Below are positions 1 to 9,384 of a DNA stretch of 64,000 nucleotides, in pieces. Every line of letters starts with the position of its first letter. The stretch's first letter is position 1. The stretch is from Novosphingobium sp. B 225 (GTDB taxonomy: Bacteria > Pseudomonadota > Alphaproteobacteria > Sphingomonadales > Sphingomonadaceae). Made by a program: the position numbers and the translations under genes. The DNA lies in NCBI RefSeq assembly GCF_002198665.1, contig NZ_MWLM01000072.1:119748-183747 (forward strand). The letters are read 5' to 3'. The notes beneath the pieces are model-generated. The model saw only the letters and a list, made by a program, of their open reading frames with translations, was not told where the DNA came from and made no database searches.

Positions 1-54
1 CCATAGGGTACCATCAGCGGGTGGTCGGGCCGGGGGAGCGGGCCGGCCAGGCCA

Positions 55-76
55 GGGAATGCCGGATGGCATTCCC
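55..76. other. Perfect inverted repeat upstream of ppa
   Basis: Nine-base arms GGGAATGCC and GGCATTCCC flank a GGAT loop and form a perfect hairpin about 60 bases before the pyrophosphatase start. There is no following T-run, so it is not a classical terminator. It could be a read-through attenuator or the 3' end of an upstream transcript. Nothing else is recognised in bases 1-137. Confidence 0.4.
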
Positions 77-137
77 GCACCGCCGTGAGGCGGAAAGGAT
101 TGTTGCAGCGCAGCATCATCCCCGCTAAGGGCGCGCC

Positions 138-674
138 ATGCGTATCGACATGATCCCCGTGGGTGACAATCCGCCCGAAAGCCTCAACGTCATCATCGAA
201 GTGCCGGTCGGCGGCGAACCCGTGAAGTACGAGTTCGACAAGGCATCCGGCGCGCTGTTCGTGGACCGGATCCTGCATACGCCGATGCGCTATCCGGCCA
301 ATTACGGCTTCATCCCGCACACCCTGTCGGATGATGGCGATCCGCTGGATGCGCTGGTGATCGCGCGTTCGCCGTTCGTCCCCGGCTGCGTCGTCCGCGC
401 CCGGCCGATCGGCGTGCTGAACCTGGAAGACGAACACGGCGGCGATGAAAAGCTGATCTGCGTGCCGGTCGATTCGACGTTCCCGTACTATTCCGACATC
501 GGTGAGCAGAAAGACCTGCCTTCGATCGTGCTGCAGCAGATCGAGCATTTCTTTACCCACTACAAAGACCTGGAAAAGGAAAAGTGGGTGCGGATCGGCA
601 AGTGGGGCGATGCCGACGATGCCAAGCGCATCGTGCTGGAATGCATTGACCGGTATCAGGCGAGCAAGGACTGA
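138..674 (+). CDS. ppa: Inorganic pyrophosphatase
   Basis: Soluble family I inorganic pyrophosphatase, which hydrolyses PPi to two phosphates and so pulls biosynthetic reactions forward in the cytoplasm. At 178 residues it has the usual length for bacterial family I enzymes. The core signature DGDPLDALV lies near residues 66-74, supplying metal-binding aspartates. The substrate-binding VKYEFDK segment (residues 29-35) and the RYPANYGFIPHT stretch are typical. It is monocistronic here and convergent with the DUF1801 gene 18 bases downstream. Identification is secure from motifs and length. Confidence 0.97.
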   Translation: MRIDMIPVGDNPPESLNVIIEVPVGGEPVKYEFDKASGALFVDRILHTPMRYPANYGFIPHTLSDDGDPLDALVIARSPFVPGCVVRARPIGVLNLEDEHGGDEKLICVPVDSTFPYYSDIGEQKDLPSIVLQQIEHFFTHYKDLEKEKWVRIGKWGDADDAKRIVLECIDRYQASKD

Positions 675-692
675 CCCTAGACCCTGTTGCAC

Positions 693-1151
693 TTAGGTGG
701 ATGCAGGTCGGCGCGGTTTCTGCTTGGCCGAAACCGATTTGATCACCAGGTTGCCGGTGCGATCGGGGCTGTAGGGAACCTTGGCCTGATCCAGTGCGGC
801 TTCGATCAGCGCGCGGACAGCGGGCTGGTCAAGGTCCTCGATCGCGCTCAGCCTGATATGTCGGATCGCGGTGCCGCTGCCTTGCAGCAGCCCGGCATAA
901 TCCTTCAGCCCTTGCGCCTGCAAAAAGAACAGGCTGACCCAGCGCGGATACAACGCGACCGAAACGATGGCGCTACCGGTCTTGCCATCGGGCGAAAAGC
1001 CCACCGCAAGTGCCTGATAATTGTCATAGACCAAGGCATCGCAGCCGGGCAGACGAGCGCGCAAGTGCCGGATCGCGCCGCGCCCCAGCGCCGCCACGGC
1101 GGGTAGGTATCTGGCGAGAAAGCCGTCAAGCCGGGCCTCTGCGTCGTCCAT
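693..1151 (-). CDS. DUF1801 domain protein
   Basis: A 152-residue protein of the DUF1801/YdhG type, a small alpha/beta fold of unknown biochemical role. Recognisable elements are the N-terminal segment ending in LPGCDALVYDNYQALAVGF, then a strand-rich middle (VALYPRWVSLFF) and a C-terminal helical part (AVRALIEAALDQAK). The gene starts 31 bases after the pmbA-like stop on the same strand, so the two are probably co-transcribed. The function is not known. The family assignment rests on overall pattern. Confidence 0.75.
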   Translation of the reverse strand: MDDAEARLDGFLARYLPAVAALGRGAIRHLRARLPGCDALVYDNYQALAVGFSPDGKTGSAIVSVALYPRWVSLFFLQAQGLKDYAGLLQGSGTAIRHIRLSAIEDLDQPAVRALIEAALDQAKVPYSPDRTGNLVIKSVSAKQKPRRPAST

Positions 1152-1182
1152 GTCATTGGGCTGCGCCCAATTGCGGTCCGGG

Positions 1183-2529
1183 TCAATCCCCCGCCACGGT
1201 CATCCCGTCGATCCGGATGGTCGGCACGTTGACGCTGCGATACCATTCAAGGTCGTTGGCAACGCTGAGCTGTTCGAACATCGCGATCAGGTTGCCCGCC
1301 ACGGTGAATTCCGCGACCGGCCCGGCCAGCTCGCCATTGACGATCCGGTAGCCCGAAGCGCCCCGGCTGTAATCGCCGGTCACTCCGTTGACGCCGTGGC
1401 CGATCAGTTCGGTGACATAGATCCCGTCCTTGATGTCGGCCATCAGTTCGGCCGGGCTCTGGCTGCCGGCCGAGAGGTGCAGGTTGGTGGTCCCGACGCC
1501 GGGCGAACCGCCATGGCCGCGCACCGCGTGGCCGGTTGGTTGCAGGCCAAGCTGGCGGGCTGATGCGCTGTCCATCAGCCAGCCGCCCAACCTGCCATCC
1601 GCGACCAGCGTGGTGCGCTGGACCGGCAAACCCTCGCCATCAAACGGGCGTGAGGACAAGCCGCGGCTGCGCAGCGGATCGTCGACAATCTCGATCCCGC
1701 GCGCGAACAGCTGGGCCCCGCCCTTGTCGAGCAGAAAGCTGGCCCGCCGGGCAATCGCGCTGCCCGACATCGCCCCGGTCAGATGCCCGACCAGCGATCC
1801 GCCGACGCGCGGATCGAACACCAGCGGCGCTTGCCCGCTGCTGACCCGGCCGGGGTTCAGCCGCCGGACCGTGCGTTCACCCGCCTGGCTGCCGATCTCG
1901 GCCGGATCGGGCAAGTCCCCAGCGTGGCGCGCGGTACGCCAGGCATAGTCGCGCTGCATGCCCGAACCCTCGCCCGCCACCACCGTGGCCGACAGGCCGT
2001 GCATCGTCCCCTGATAGGCCCCGGCAAACCCGTGGCTGGTGACCAGCGCGAACACCCGCTGCGCCAGGCTGGCATGGCCGCCCTCGCTGTTGGTCACGCC
2101 CGCCACGGCCCGCGCCGCATCCTCTGCCGCCAGCGCGCGTGTCCGCAGTTGCTGGGGGCTGAATTCGGTCTGATCCGCAATATCGAGATCGACGAAGGCG
2201 CCCTTTAGCAGGCGGTCTTCGGGCGCGAGCCCGGCATACTGATCTTCCGGCGTGGCGCGGGCCATGGCAACGGCGCGTTCGGCCAGTTCGCCCAGTGCCG
2301 CGTCTGACAGGTCACTCGATCCGATCGAGGCCGAACAACGCCCGGCGAAGACGCGCAGGTCCAGATGCTCGCTTTCGGACCGGTCGACATCTTCCAGATC
2401 GCCCAACCGGACCGAAACCGACTGCGAAGAGCCGCCCGAATAGATCGCATCGGCGGCATCAGCCCCCGCGCGGCGGGCAAGGTCGATCAGCGCCGCGGCG
2501 CGATCCTGGGCCTGTTGGGGGGTAAGCAT
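1183..2529 (-). CDS. pmbA: TldD/PmbA family protein (PmbA/TldE type)
   Basis: At 448 residues this matches PmbA (TldE), the partner subunit of the TldD metalloprotease. That complex is known from enterobacteria to process microcin B17 and degrade unfolded peptides. Characteristic stretches are the N-terminal helical region with GADAADAIYSGG, the middle GVTNSEGGHAS segment and the C-terminal GVNGVTGDYSRGASGYRIVNGE block shared by TldD and PmbA. No HExxxH zinc motif is present, as expected for the PmbA subunit. No TldD gene is in the window. It heads a probable two-gene transcript with the DUF1801 gene. Confidence 0.9.
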   Translation of the reverse strand: MLTPQQAQDRAAALIDLARRAGADAADAIYSGGSSQSVSVRLGDLEDVDRSESEHLDLRVFAGRCSASIGSSDLSDAALGELAERAVAMARATPEDQYAGLAPEDRLLKGAFVDLDIADQTEFSPQQLRTRALAAEDAARAVAGVTNSEGGHASLAQRVFALVTSHGFAGAYQGTMHGLSATVVAGEGSGMQRDYAWRTARHAGDLPDPAEIGSQAGERTVRRLNPGRVSSGQAPLVFDPRVGGSLVGHLTGAMSGSAIARRASFLLDKGGAQLFARGIEIVDDPLRSRGLSSRPFDGEGLPVQRTTLVADGRLGGWLMDSASARQLGLQPTGHAVRGHGGSPGVGTTNLHLSAGSQSPAELMADIKDGIYVTELIGHGVNGVTGDYSRGASGYRIVNGELAGPVAEFTVAGNLIAMFEQLSVANDLEWYRSVNVPTIRIDGMTVAGD

Positions 2530-2607
2530 GGGTTTGCGGCGACTCCGGCTGGGGGAGCTGCCGATCTAGGGATCACAGCGGCGAAGCGCAATCAGGCTGG
2601 GGCGCAA

Positions 2608-2985
2608 TCAGCCGAACACCAGCGCCAGCAGTTTGAACAGGCCGGTCACTACAAATGGCAGGCCAATCGCCATGGCCCACAGCCACAGCTGGTCACGGCG
2701 GTAGAAGCTGATGAATTCGGGATCGGCCGCCTGGGCATCCGACAGGCGGGCCCAGCGCTTTTCAAACCGACGGCAGGCCGGGATGATCGCCGCGACCAGG
2801 ATCACCAGCCCGAAATAGGGCAGGATCGACCCTCCGTTGCCATTGAGGGCGCCCATGGTGATGAAAATCTGCAACGCGGTATAGACCAGCAGGGCATAGG
2901 CGATATTATCGCTCATCCGCTTGCGCCAGTCGATCGGCTTGGCAGCAGCCCCTGCGGAACCGGCGCCGTCCAACACCTTTACCAT
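2608..2985 (-). CDS. Small three-helix membrane protein
   Basis: A 125-residue predicted inner-membrane protein with three hydrophobic segments, near residues 20-40, 47-66 and 98-122. Between helices 2 and 3 lies a charged loop (RRFEKRWARLSDAQAADP). The chosen ATG at 2985 has an AGGGGA-type ribosome site upstream; a second ATG at 2991 is possible but sits too close to that site. Frames extending further upstream run into the intergenic region and lack membrane character. It is divergent from lptB. The family is not recognised. Confidence 0.65.
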   Translation of the reverse strand: MVKVLDGAGSAGAAAKPIDWRKRMSDNIAYALLVYTALQIFITMGALNGNGGSILPYFGLVILVAAIIPACRRFEKRWARLSDAQAADPEFISFYRRDQLWLWAMAIGLPFVVTGLFKLLALVFG

Positions 2986-3156
2986 CGGCATTCCCCTCTT
3001 CCATCCCCTGGGGACGAGTAGAACACCGAAGGCACCACCTTGCAAGACTCGTTTACCATTCTTGTGCAAAGCCGTTTGCCGCAAGCCATGCACGAATCTT
3101 GCCAAATGCCCATACGGGTGCTTGCCGAGCGGCGCAGGGATCAATAAACGGCGCAA

Positions 3157-3951
3157 GTGATGACCGATACTGTGCAAACCGAGCATCCCGGCGCCAGCGC
3201 CAGCCAGCAGGCCCCGTCCCAGCCCCTGCAGGGCGGGCTTGAAGTGATCTCGATCGCCAAAAGCTATGACAAACGTGCCGTGCTGACCGACATTTCCTTG
3301 TCGGTGGCCAAAGGTGAAGTGCTGGGCCTGCTAGGCCCCAACGGCGCGGGCAAGACCACCTGTTTCTATTCGATCATGGGTCTGGTCCGGCCTGACAGCG
3401 GGCGAATCCTGATGGACGGCGTGGATGTTACCCACCTGCCGATGTACCGCCGCGCGATCCTGGGGCTGGGCTATCTGCCGCAGGAAACCAGCATCTTTCG
3501 CGGGATGACGGTGGAACAGAACATCAATTGCGTGCTGGAACTGGTGGAACCCGATCCGGCGGTGCGGGCGCAGGAACTGGAACGGCTGCTGGGCGAATTC
3601 GGGCTGACCCGGCTGCGCGCCTCTGCGGCCATGGCGCTGTCAGGCGGGGAACGCCGCCGCTGCGAGATTGCCCGCGCGCTGGCCGCCAATCCCTCGATCA
3701 TGCTGCTCGACGAACCTTTCGCCGGGATCGACCCGCTCTCGATCAGCGACATCCGCGATCTGGTCAAAGACCTCAAGCAGCGCGGGATCGGGGTGCTGAT
3801 CACCGATCACAACGTCCGCGAAACGCTGGATATCGTTGACCGTGCCTGCATCATCTATGGCGGGCAAGTGCTGTTCGCGGGCAGCCCGGAAGCGCTGGTA
3901 GCGGATGAGAACGTGCGGCGCCTGTATCTGGGCGAAGGGTTCACGCTCTAG
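3157..3951 (+). CDS. lptB: LPS export ABC transporter ATPase LptB
   Basis: Cytoplasmic ATPase of the LptB2FG transporter that extracts lipopolysaccharide from the inner membrane and drives it along the Lpt bridge. The 264-residue protein shows Walker A GPNGAGKTT, the signature LSGGERRR, Walker B MLLDEPFAGIDP and the switch histidine in ITDHN. The stretch SYDKRAVLTDISLSVAKGE is typical of LptB. The start is a GTG at 3157 or the ATG directly after it at 3160. It sits 26 bases before rpoN, the common lptB-rpoN order in proteobacteria; lptA and lptC are not in this window. Confidence 0.96.
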   Translation: MMTDTVQTEHPGASASQQAPSQPLQGGLEVISIAKSYDKRAVLTDISLSVAKGEVLGLLGPNGAGKTTCFYSIMGLVRPDSGRILMDGVDVTHLPMYRRAILGLGYLPQETSIFRGMTVEQNINCVLELVEPDPAVRAQELERLLGEFGLTRLRASAAMALSGGERRRCEIARALAANPSIMLLDEPFAGIDPLSISDIRDLVKDLKQRGIGVLITDHNVRETLDIVDRACIIYGGQVLFAGSPEALVADENVRRLYLGEGFTL

Positions 3952-3977
3952 GGCGGAACTGGCGGCAACACCTGACC

Positions 3978-5474
3978 ATGGCCCTTGGCCCACGCCTTGA
4001 TCTGAGACAGTCGCAGTCGCTGGTGATGACACCGCAGCTGCAGCAGGCGATCAAGCTGCTGGCGCTGTCAAACCTGGAAATCGAAGCCTTCATTGGCGAG
4101 GCGATTGACAGCAATCCGCTGCTTGAAGTGGGCGATGGTGCGCCCGCCGCCAGCGACCCTGCACCCGATGAGATCGAACTGCGCCGCACCACGCTGGAAA
4201 GCTCGCCGGTTGACCAGCTCGTCTCCGAAGGCCGGGCGGAAGATGATCGCCCGCTCGACATTGATCGCACCGCGCTGGATGTGGAGCGCGATACCGGCGA
4301 TGGGGACCGCGGCGATTGGGGCGCAGAACTGCGCGGTCCGGCTGGCGAGGACGGACCCGGGATCGACGAACGCGGCGCGGGCGAACCCAGCCTGTCCGAA
4401 CACCTAGAAGCGCAGATCGGACCGATGGCGAGCGATCCGGTCCAGGCCTTTATCGCCCGCCATATCGTCGGCCAGCTGGATGACGCTGGCTACCTGCCGA
4501 TCTCCTTGCGCGAAGTGGCGGCCGAACTGGGAGTGGACGAGGACCTGGCCGAGCGCGGCCTGCAGCTGGTCCAGTCGCTCGACCCCACCGGGGTCGGTGC
4601 GCGCAGCCTGGCGGAATGCCTGATCCTGCAGGCCCGGGAAGCTGACCGCTATGACCCGTGCATGGCCCGCCTGCTCGACAATCTGGACTTGCTGGCGCGC
4701 GGCGAACTGCCCCGGCTGAAACGGATGTGCGGGGTGGACGATGAAGACTTTGCCGAAATGCTGGCCGAACTGCGCGGCTATGATCCCAAGCCGGGACTGA
4801 AATTCGGTTCCGGCGGCGGTGAGCCGGTTACTCCGGATATTCTGGTAACTCCGCGAGGGGACGGCGGCTGGGACGTGGCGATCAACCAGGCCACCCTGCC
4901 CCGGCTGATCGTCAACCGCAGCTACTACGTCGAAATGCGCGGAGCCTGCGACGACAAGGCCGCGCGCGGCTGGCTGTCAGACAAGCTGGCCGATGCCAAC
5001 TGGCTGGTGAAAGCGCTCGACCAGCGGCAGAAGACCATCCTTAAGGTTGCGAGCGAACTGGTGACCCAGCAGGACGGCTTCTTCCGGCACGGCGTATCCA
5101 ACCTGAAACCGCTGACCCTGCGCCAGGTGGCCGAAGCCATTTCAATGCACGAAAGCACCGTCAGCCGGGTGACCAGCAACAAGTATCTGCACTGCACCCG
5201 CGGCACGTTTGAACTCAAATACTTCTTCACCAGCGGCGTCGGCGCGGTCGATGGCGAAGGCGGGGCCTCTGCCGAGGCGGTCAAGGCCGCGATCAGGCAG
5301 CTGATCGACGCAGAAGATGCCAAGGCGATCCTGTCTGACGATACGCTGGTCGATCTGCTGAAAGAACGCGGTTTCGAACTGGCCCGGCGGACCGTCGCCA
5401 AATACCGCGAGGCGATTGGCCTGGGCAGCTCGGTCCAGCGGCGGCGGCAAAAGGCGCTGGCCGGGATGCGCTGA
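3978..5474 (+). CDS. rpoN: RNA polymerase sigma-54 factor
   Basis: Sigma-54, which directs polymerase to -24/-12 promoters and needs an AAA+ activator. The 498-residue protein has the Q-rich activator-responsive region I at residues 10-50 (LRQSQSLVMTPQLQQAIKLL), an acidic region II to about residue 135, the core-binding region and the DNA-binding domain with the helix-turn-helix around LRQVAEAISMHESTVSRV. The RpoN box ARRTVAKYRE lies at residues 469-478. Length and order are canonical. No hpf gene follows, unlike in many proteobacteria. Confidence 0.97.
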   Translation: MALGPRLDLRQSQSLVMTPQLQQAIKLLALSNLEIEAFIGEAIDSNPLLEVGDGAPAASDPAPDEIELRRTTLESSPVDQLVSEGRAEDDRPLDIDRTALDVERDTGDGDRGDWGAELRGPAGEDGPGIDERGAGEPSLSEHLEAQIGPMASDPVQAFIARHIVGQLDDAGYLPISLREVAAELGVDEDLAERGLQLVQSLDPTGVGARSLAECLILQAREADRYDPCMARLLDNLDLLARGELPRLKRMCGVDDEDFAEMLAELRGYDPKPGLKFGSGGGEPVTPDILVTPRGDGGWDVAINQATLPRLIVNRSYYVEMRGACDDKAARGWLSDKLADANWLVKALDQRQKTILKVASELVTQQDGFFRHGVSNLKPLTLRQVAEAISMHESTVSRVTSNKYLHCTRGTFELKYFFTSGVGAVDGEGGASAEAVKAAIRQLIDAEDAKAILSDDTLVDLLKERGFELARRTVAKYREAIGLGSSVQRRRQKALAGMR

Positions 5475-5862
5475 ACCTGCCGGATTGGCCGCGGACAGCC
5501 GGGGTGACAAGGTGACACCAGGGTTACACTCTGTCCGGGCATTTATGTGATATACTTCAATGGCTTGTGCCCAAAAAGGTGACACATTGCCCGTTTTCGG
5601 CGAAAAAACCCGCCGCTGGGCAAATTGGGGGACCGACAATGTCAAAGAGCGGCCCGGCTTATGCCAGATTCGGCGCTTGTAGGAAAATCGGTTTTGCCAA
5701 TCCCGCCTGAACCCGCAGTCCGTCGCATAGCGCCGCACCGCCGCTGGCCCCGTCCGCCCGGGACTTGTGATTTTTGTTGCAATCGGTTCGCAACTGTCCG
5801 GTTTCTATTGTATTAGGCAGGCAGGACACTAATCTTGTCCCCATGATCCTCCCTGGGAGTGC
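5475..5862. other. Intergenic region with repeated GGTGACA boxes
   Basis: No gene is supported in these 388 bases. Direct copies of GGTGACA lie at 5503, 5511 and 5579, and a variant GGTTACA lies at 5522. The first three are spaced 8 and 11 bases apart. They could be operator half-sites or part of the rpoN 3' region. The end of the region leads into the SPFH gene, whose ribosome site GGGAG lies just before the ATG. Confidence 0.35.
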
Positions 5863-6873
<1,011 letters not shown>

Positions 6874-6898
6874 CCACAGGCTGGCGGGGGGCAAGCGC

Positions 6899-7567
6899 GT
6901 GGCCGAACTTCCTTGTCCGTCCTGCGGCGCGCCGGTGCCGGTGCGCAGCGCGGCCTTGCCTTATGTCACCTGCGCCTATTGCCAGACCCTGATCCGCCGC
7001 CACGGCGAAGGGCTGGAAGCCATCGGCAAAAGCGCGGTGCTGCCGTTTGACGTTTCGCCGATCCAGCTGGGCACCACCGGCAGCTTTGGCCCGGTCCGCT
7101 TCAGCGTGGCCGGGCGGGTGCGCTGGGGCTGGAACGACGGCTCGTGGAATGAATGGCTGCTCGATTGCAGCGACGGGCATCAGCGCTGGCTGGCCGAAGC
7201 GATGGGCAGCTACATGCTGACCCAGGAACATCCCGAACTGCTACGCCGCAGCGAGCTGGCACCTTTTGCCGCCGGCGGCAGCGTGGCGCGCGGGACCAGC
7301 CTGACGCTGGACGCCGAGGAGTTTGAGGCGAGCGACATCAAGACCGCGCGATGCCTGGGCAGCGAAGGTGATCTGCCCCGCCCCACGCCGGCCGGTGCGG
7401 AAATGCTCAGCATCGATTTTCGCGGCACCAATGGCGGGGCGATCAGCCTGCAACGCGATAGCGACGGGGCAAGCGCCTGGATCGGCGCTGCGCTTGAACT
7501 GTCGCAGCTCAGCCCCAAAAACCTGCGCCAGCTGGATGGCTGGTCGATCCCGGCAGACCTGCGATGA
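6899..7567 (+). CDS. Zinc-ribbon DUF4178 protein (short form)
   Basis: A 222-residue protein beginning with a Cys4 zinc ribbon (CPSC near residues 6-9, CAYC near 25-28). A DUF4178 beta-rich domain follows (GRVRWGWNDGSWNEWLLDC, then LAEAMGSYMLTQE). The GTG at 6899 is 26 bases after the SPFH stop. It overlaps the next gene by four bases (ATGA), which implies translational coupling. DUF4178 has no established activity. No membrane segment is seen, so it is probably a cytoplasmic partner of the SPFH scaffold. Confidence 0.8.
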   Translation: MAELPCPSCGAPVPVRSAALPYVTCAYCQTLIRRHGEGLEAIGKSAVLPFDVSPIQLGTTGSFGPVRFSVAGRVRWGWNDGSWNEWLLDCSDGHQRWLAEAMGSYMLTQEHPELLRRSELAPFAAGGSVARGTSLTLDAEEFEASDIKTARCLGSEGDLPRPTPAGAEMLSIDFRGTNGGAISLQRDSDGASAWIGAALELSQLSPKNLRQLDGWSIPADLR

Positions 7568-8952
7568 GCGCGGCGCGGTCTGTCACCTGCCCCAATTGCG
7601 GGGGCACAATCGCGGTCAAGGCGGCGGGCTATTCGGTCTCGGTCGGCTGCCAGCACTGCGGCGCACTGCTGGACGTGGCGCATCCCGATGTGGCGGTGAT
7701 CGAACAATACGAAGGGACGATGCGCGAACTGCCCGTGCCGCTGGGGCGGCGCGGCGTGCTGTTTGGCACCGAATGGGAAGCGATCGGCGCGCTGGCCCGC
7801 AGCGACGGTGATGTCGATTGGACCGAGACGCTGCTGTTCAATCCCTATGTCGGCTATCGCTGGCTGGTGCTGAGCGAGGGCGAATGGACCTTTGGCACCA
7901 TGCTGATCGACCGGCCCAGCGGCAGCGGCGGTTCGACCCTGTGGCGCGGATCGCGCTACAGCCAGGACTATGACCCGGCGGACACCGTGACCACGCAGGT
8001 GGTCGGTGAGTTCTATTGGCGGGTGCGCGCGGGCGATACGGTGTCCGCCACCACCTATAGCCGTGGACAGGAACTGCTCTCTGCCGAATGGAGCGCGGAT
8101 GAAGTCAACTGGACCCAGCTGATCCCGCTGGGCGCGAACGAGGTGGAGCAGGCGTTCGGTCTGGGCATGCCGTCCAGCGGTGGTCCGCGCCCCAGCTTTG
8201 GCCGCCGGGGTCTGGCCCAGGGCCTTGCCGCGCCGCAAGGAGGCGCAGGCCCGGCAGACGATGAGGGTTTGGCAGGCAAGCTGGGCACATCCTTTGCCCA
8301 GGCCGAGCCAATGGCTCATTCCGACCTGCCCAAAATGTTCGGCCTGGCCTTTGCCACATTGATGCTGTCGATGCTGGTGATGATCGGGTTCGGCATTTCC
8401 ACCGCCACGGTGCGGTCCAGCACTTCGGTTGTGGTCGGCGGGCCGGAAGTGACCGTCACTGTTGGCAAGATCACGGTGGGCCGGTCCTACCAGCCGGTGA
8501 CGATCGAGGCGCGGGCCAGCAATTTCAACAACCGCTGGATCGATATCGACTATACCCTGGTCGATCGCGCCACCCAGCGCGGTTACACCGCCTATGGCGT
8601 GGTCGAATACTATACCGGATACGATAGCGATGGGGCGTGGAGCGAGGGCGATTTCCGCACCACCACCAAGTTTTCCGGCGTGCCGCGCGGAACCTATGAC
8701 ATTGTCGCTGATCTGCAGGCGCACCCATGGGGCAGTGCCAGCTATAGCCGCACCACCAGTTCGGCCAACGCCTGGATGCTGGGCGGCGCGGGTGCCGGGC
8801 CGCAAGCGGGCGATCGGATCGCGGTCGATCTGATTGCCAGCGCGGGCGGGGTGATGTGGGGCAACCTGTGGCTGGAACTCGCCGCCTTGCTGGGCGTGCC
8901 GCTGCTGATCCTGTGGTGGAGACACCAGAACGATGATGACGATGATGATTGA
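7564..8952 (+). CDS. Membrane zinc-ribbon DUF4178 protein (long form)
   Basis: A 462-residue paralogue of the preceding gene. The N-terminal zinc ribbon has CPNC and CQHC pairs (residues 9-35), and DUF4178 covers about residues 45-200. A low-complexity linker leads to a transmembrane helix near 258-280 (LAFATLMLSMLVMIGFGIS), an extracytoplasmic beta-domain, and a second helix near 435-455. The tail is a run of aspartates. The layout suggests a cytoplasmic sensor part tethered to a periplasmic domain. Its start overlaps the previous stop and only three bases separate it from the next small gene. Confidence 0.8.
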   Translation: MSAARSVTCPNCGGTIAVKAAGYSVSVGCQHCGALLDVAHPDVAVIEQYEGTMRELPVPLGRRGVLFGTEWEAIGALARSDGDVDWTETLLFNPYVGYRWLVLSEGEWTFGTMLIDRPSGSGGSTLWRGSRYSQDYDPADTVTTQVVGEFYWRVRAGDTVSATTYSRGQELLSAEWSADEVNWTQLIPLGANEVEQAFGLGMPSSGGPRPSFGRRGLAQGLAAPQGGAGPADDEGLAGKLGTSFAQAEPMAHSDLPKMFGLAFATLMLSMLVMIGFGISTATVRSSTSVVVGGPEVTVTVGKITVGRSYQPVTIEARASNFNNRWIDIDYTLVDRATQRGYTAYGVVEYYTGYDSDGAWSEGDFRTTTKFSGVPRGTYDIVADLQAHPWGSASYSRTTSSANAWMLGGAGAGPQAGDRIAVDLIASAGGVMWGNLWLELAALLGVPLLILWWRHQNDDDDDD

Positions 8953-8955
8953 CGC

Positions 8956-9102
8956 ATGAGCAAACGCCTGTTCCTGTTCGCCGCCTGGTGCCTGATCGTC
9001 TTCGCGGGGTCGGTCTCGGCAACTTATTATGCCTGGTCGCCGTTTTCAGACGAAGATCGCGGCGGCGGCGGCTTCGGCGGGCGCGGCCCCAGCCACAAAT
9101 AG
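8956..9102 (+). CDS. 48-residue single-pass membrane peptide
   Basis: A short frame starting ATG three bases after the long DUF4178 gene and encoding 48 residues. The hydrophobic N-terminus (LFLFAAWCLIVFAGSVSATYYAW shown in part as CLIVFAGSVSATYY) is followed by an acidic turn and a Gly-rich tail (GGGGFGGRGPSHK). It fills the gap before the DUF350 gene with no wasted space, and its composition matches a membrane or exported micropeptide. No family is recognised. Its position inside an otherwise tight operon is the main support. Confidence 0.7.
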   Translation: MSKRLFLFAAWCLIVFAGSVSATYYAWSPFSDEDRGGGGFGGRGPSHK

Positions 9103-9126
9103 CCTAACCCAAAAGGGAGCAATCCG

Positions 9127-9336
9127 ATGCTGACCACCGACACAATCCTGGCCACCCTGCTCTATGCCGGGATCGGCATTCTGATTTTCATCGTCAGCTT
9201 CGTGCTGGTTGACCGGCTGACCCCGGGCGAACTCTGGCGCGAGATCATCGAACGGCAGAACAACGCGGTCGCGATTCTGGCTGGCGCCGTGGCAATCGGC
9301 ATCTCCACCATCATCGCCGCCGCCGTACACGGGTGA
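9127..9336 (+). CDS. DUF350 membrane protein
   Basis: A 69-residue protein with two hydrophobic segments (LLYAGIGILIFIVSFVLVDR and the C-terminal NAVAILAGAVAIGISTIIAA). This is the single-repeat form of DUF350 (YjfL-like). The GELWREIIERQNNAVA stretch between the helices is typical. The ribosome site AAGGGAGC lies just upstream. DUF350 genes often accompany polyamine-modifying or envelope-stress genes, in line with the spermidine synthase next door. Molecular function is unknown. Confidence 0.85.
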   Translation: MLTTDTILATLLYAGIGILIFIVSFVLVDRLTPGELWREIIERQNNAVAILAGAVAIGISTIIAAAVHG

Positions 9337-9341
9337 CCGAT

Positions 9342-9366
9342 CCCCCTTCCCGCTTGCGGGAGGGGG
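9342..9366. repeat. REP-like palindrome
   Basis: Imperfect inverted repeat in the gap before the spermidine synthase gene, with arms around CCCTTCCCGC and GCGGGAGGGG. Short GC-rich hairpins built on TCCCGC-TT-GCGGGA are commonly scattered between genes of sphingomonads. It may modulate read-through between DUF350 and the next gene. Confidence 0.55.
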
Positions 9367-9384
9367 GAGTAGCCCGCCGCTGTC

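Noticed and set aside
5760-5830. Possible promoter before the SPFH gene
   Set aside because: TTGCAA and TATTGT are about 23 bases apart, too far for a sigma-70 promoter, and no -24/-12 element fits either.
7210-8925. Long open frame on the minus strand (about 570 codons)
   Set aside because: It lies opposite the two DUF4178 genes, is His/Arg/Gln rich and has no recognisable domain. It reflects GC-rich codon structure of the real genes.
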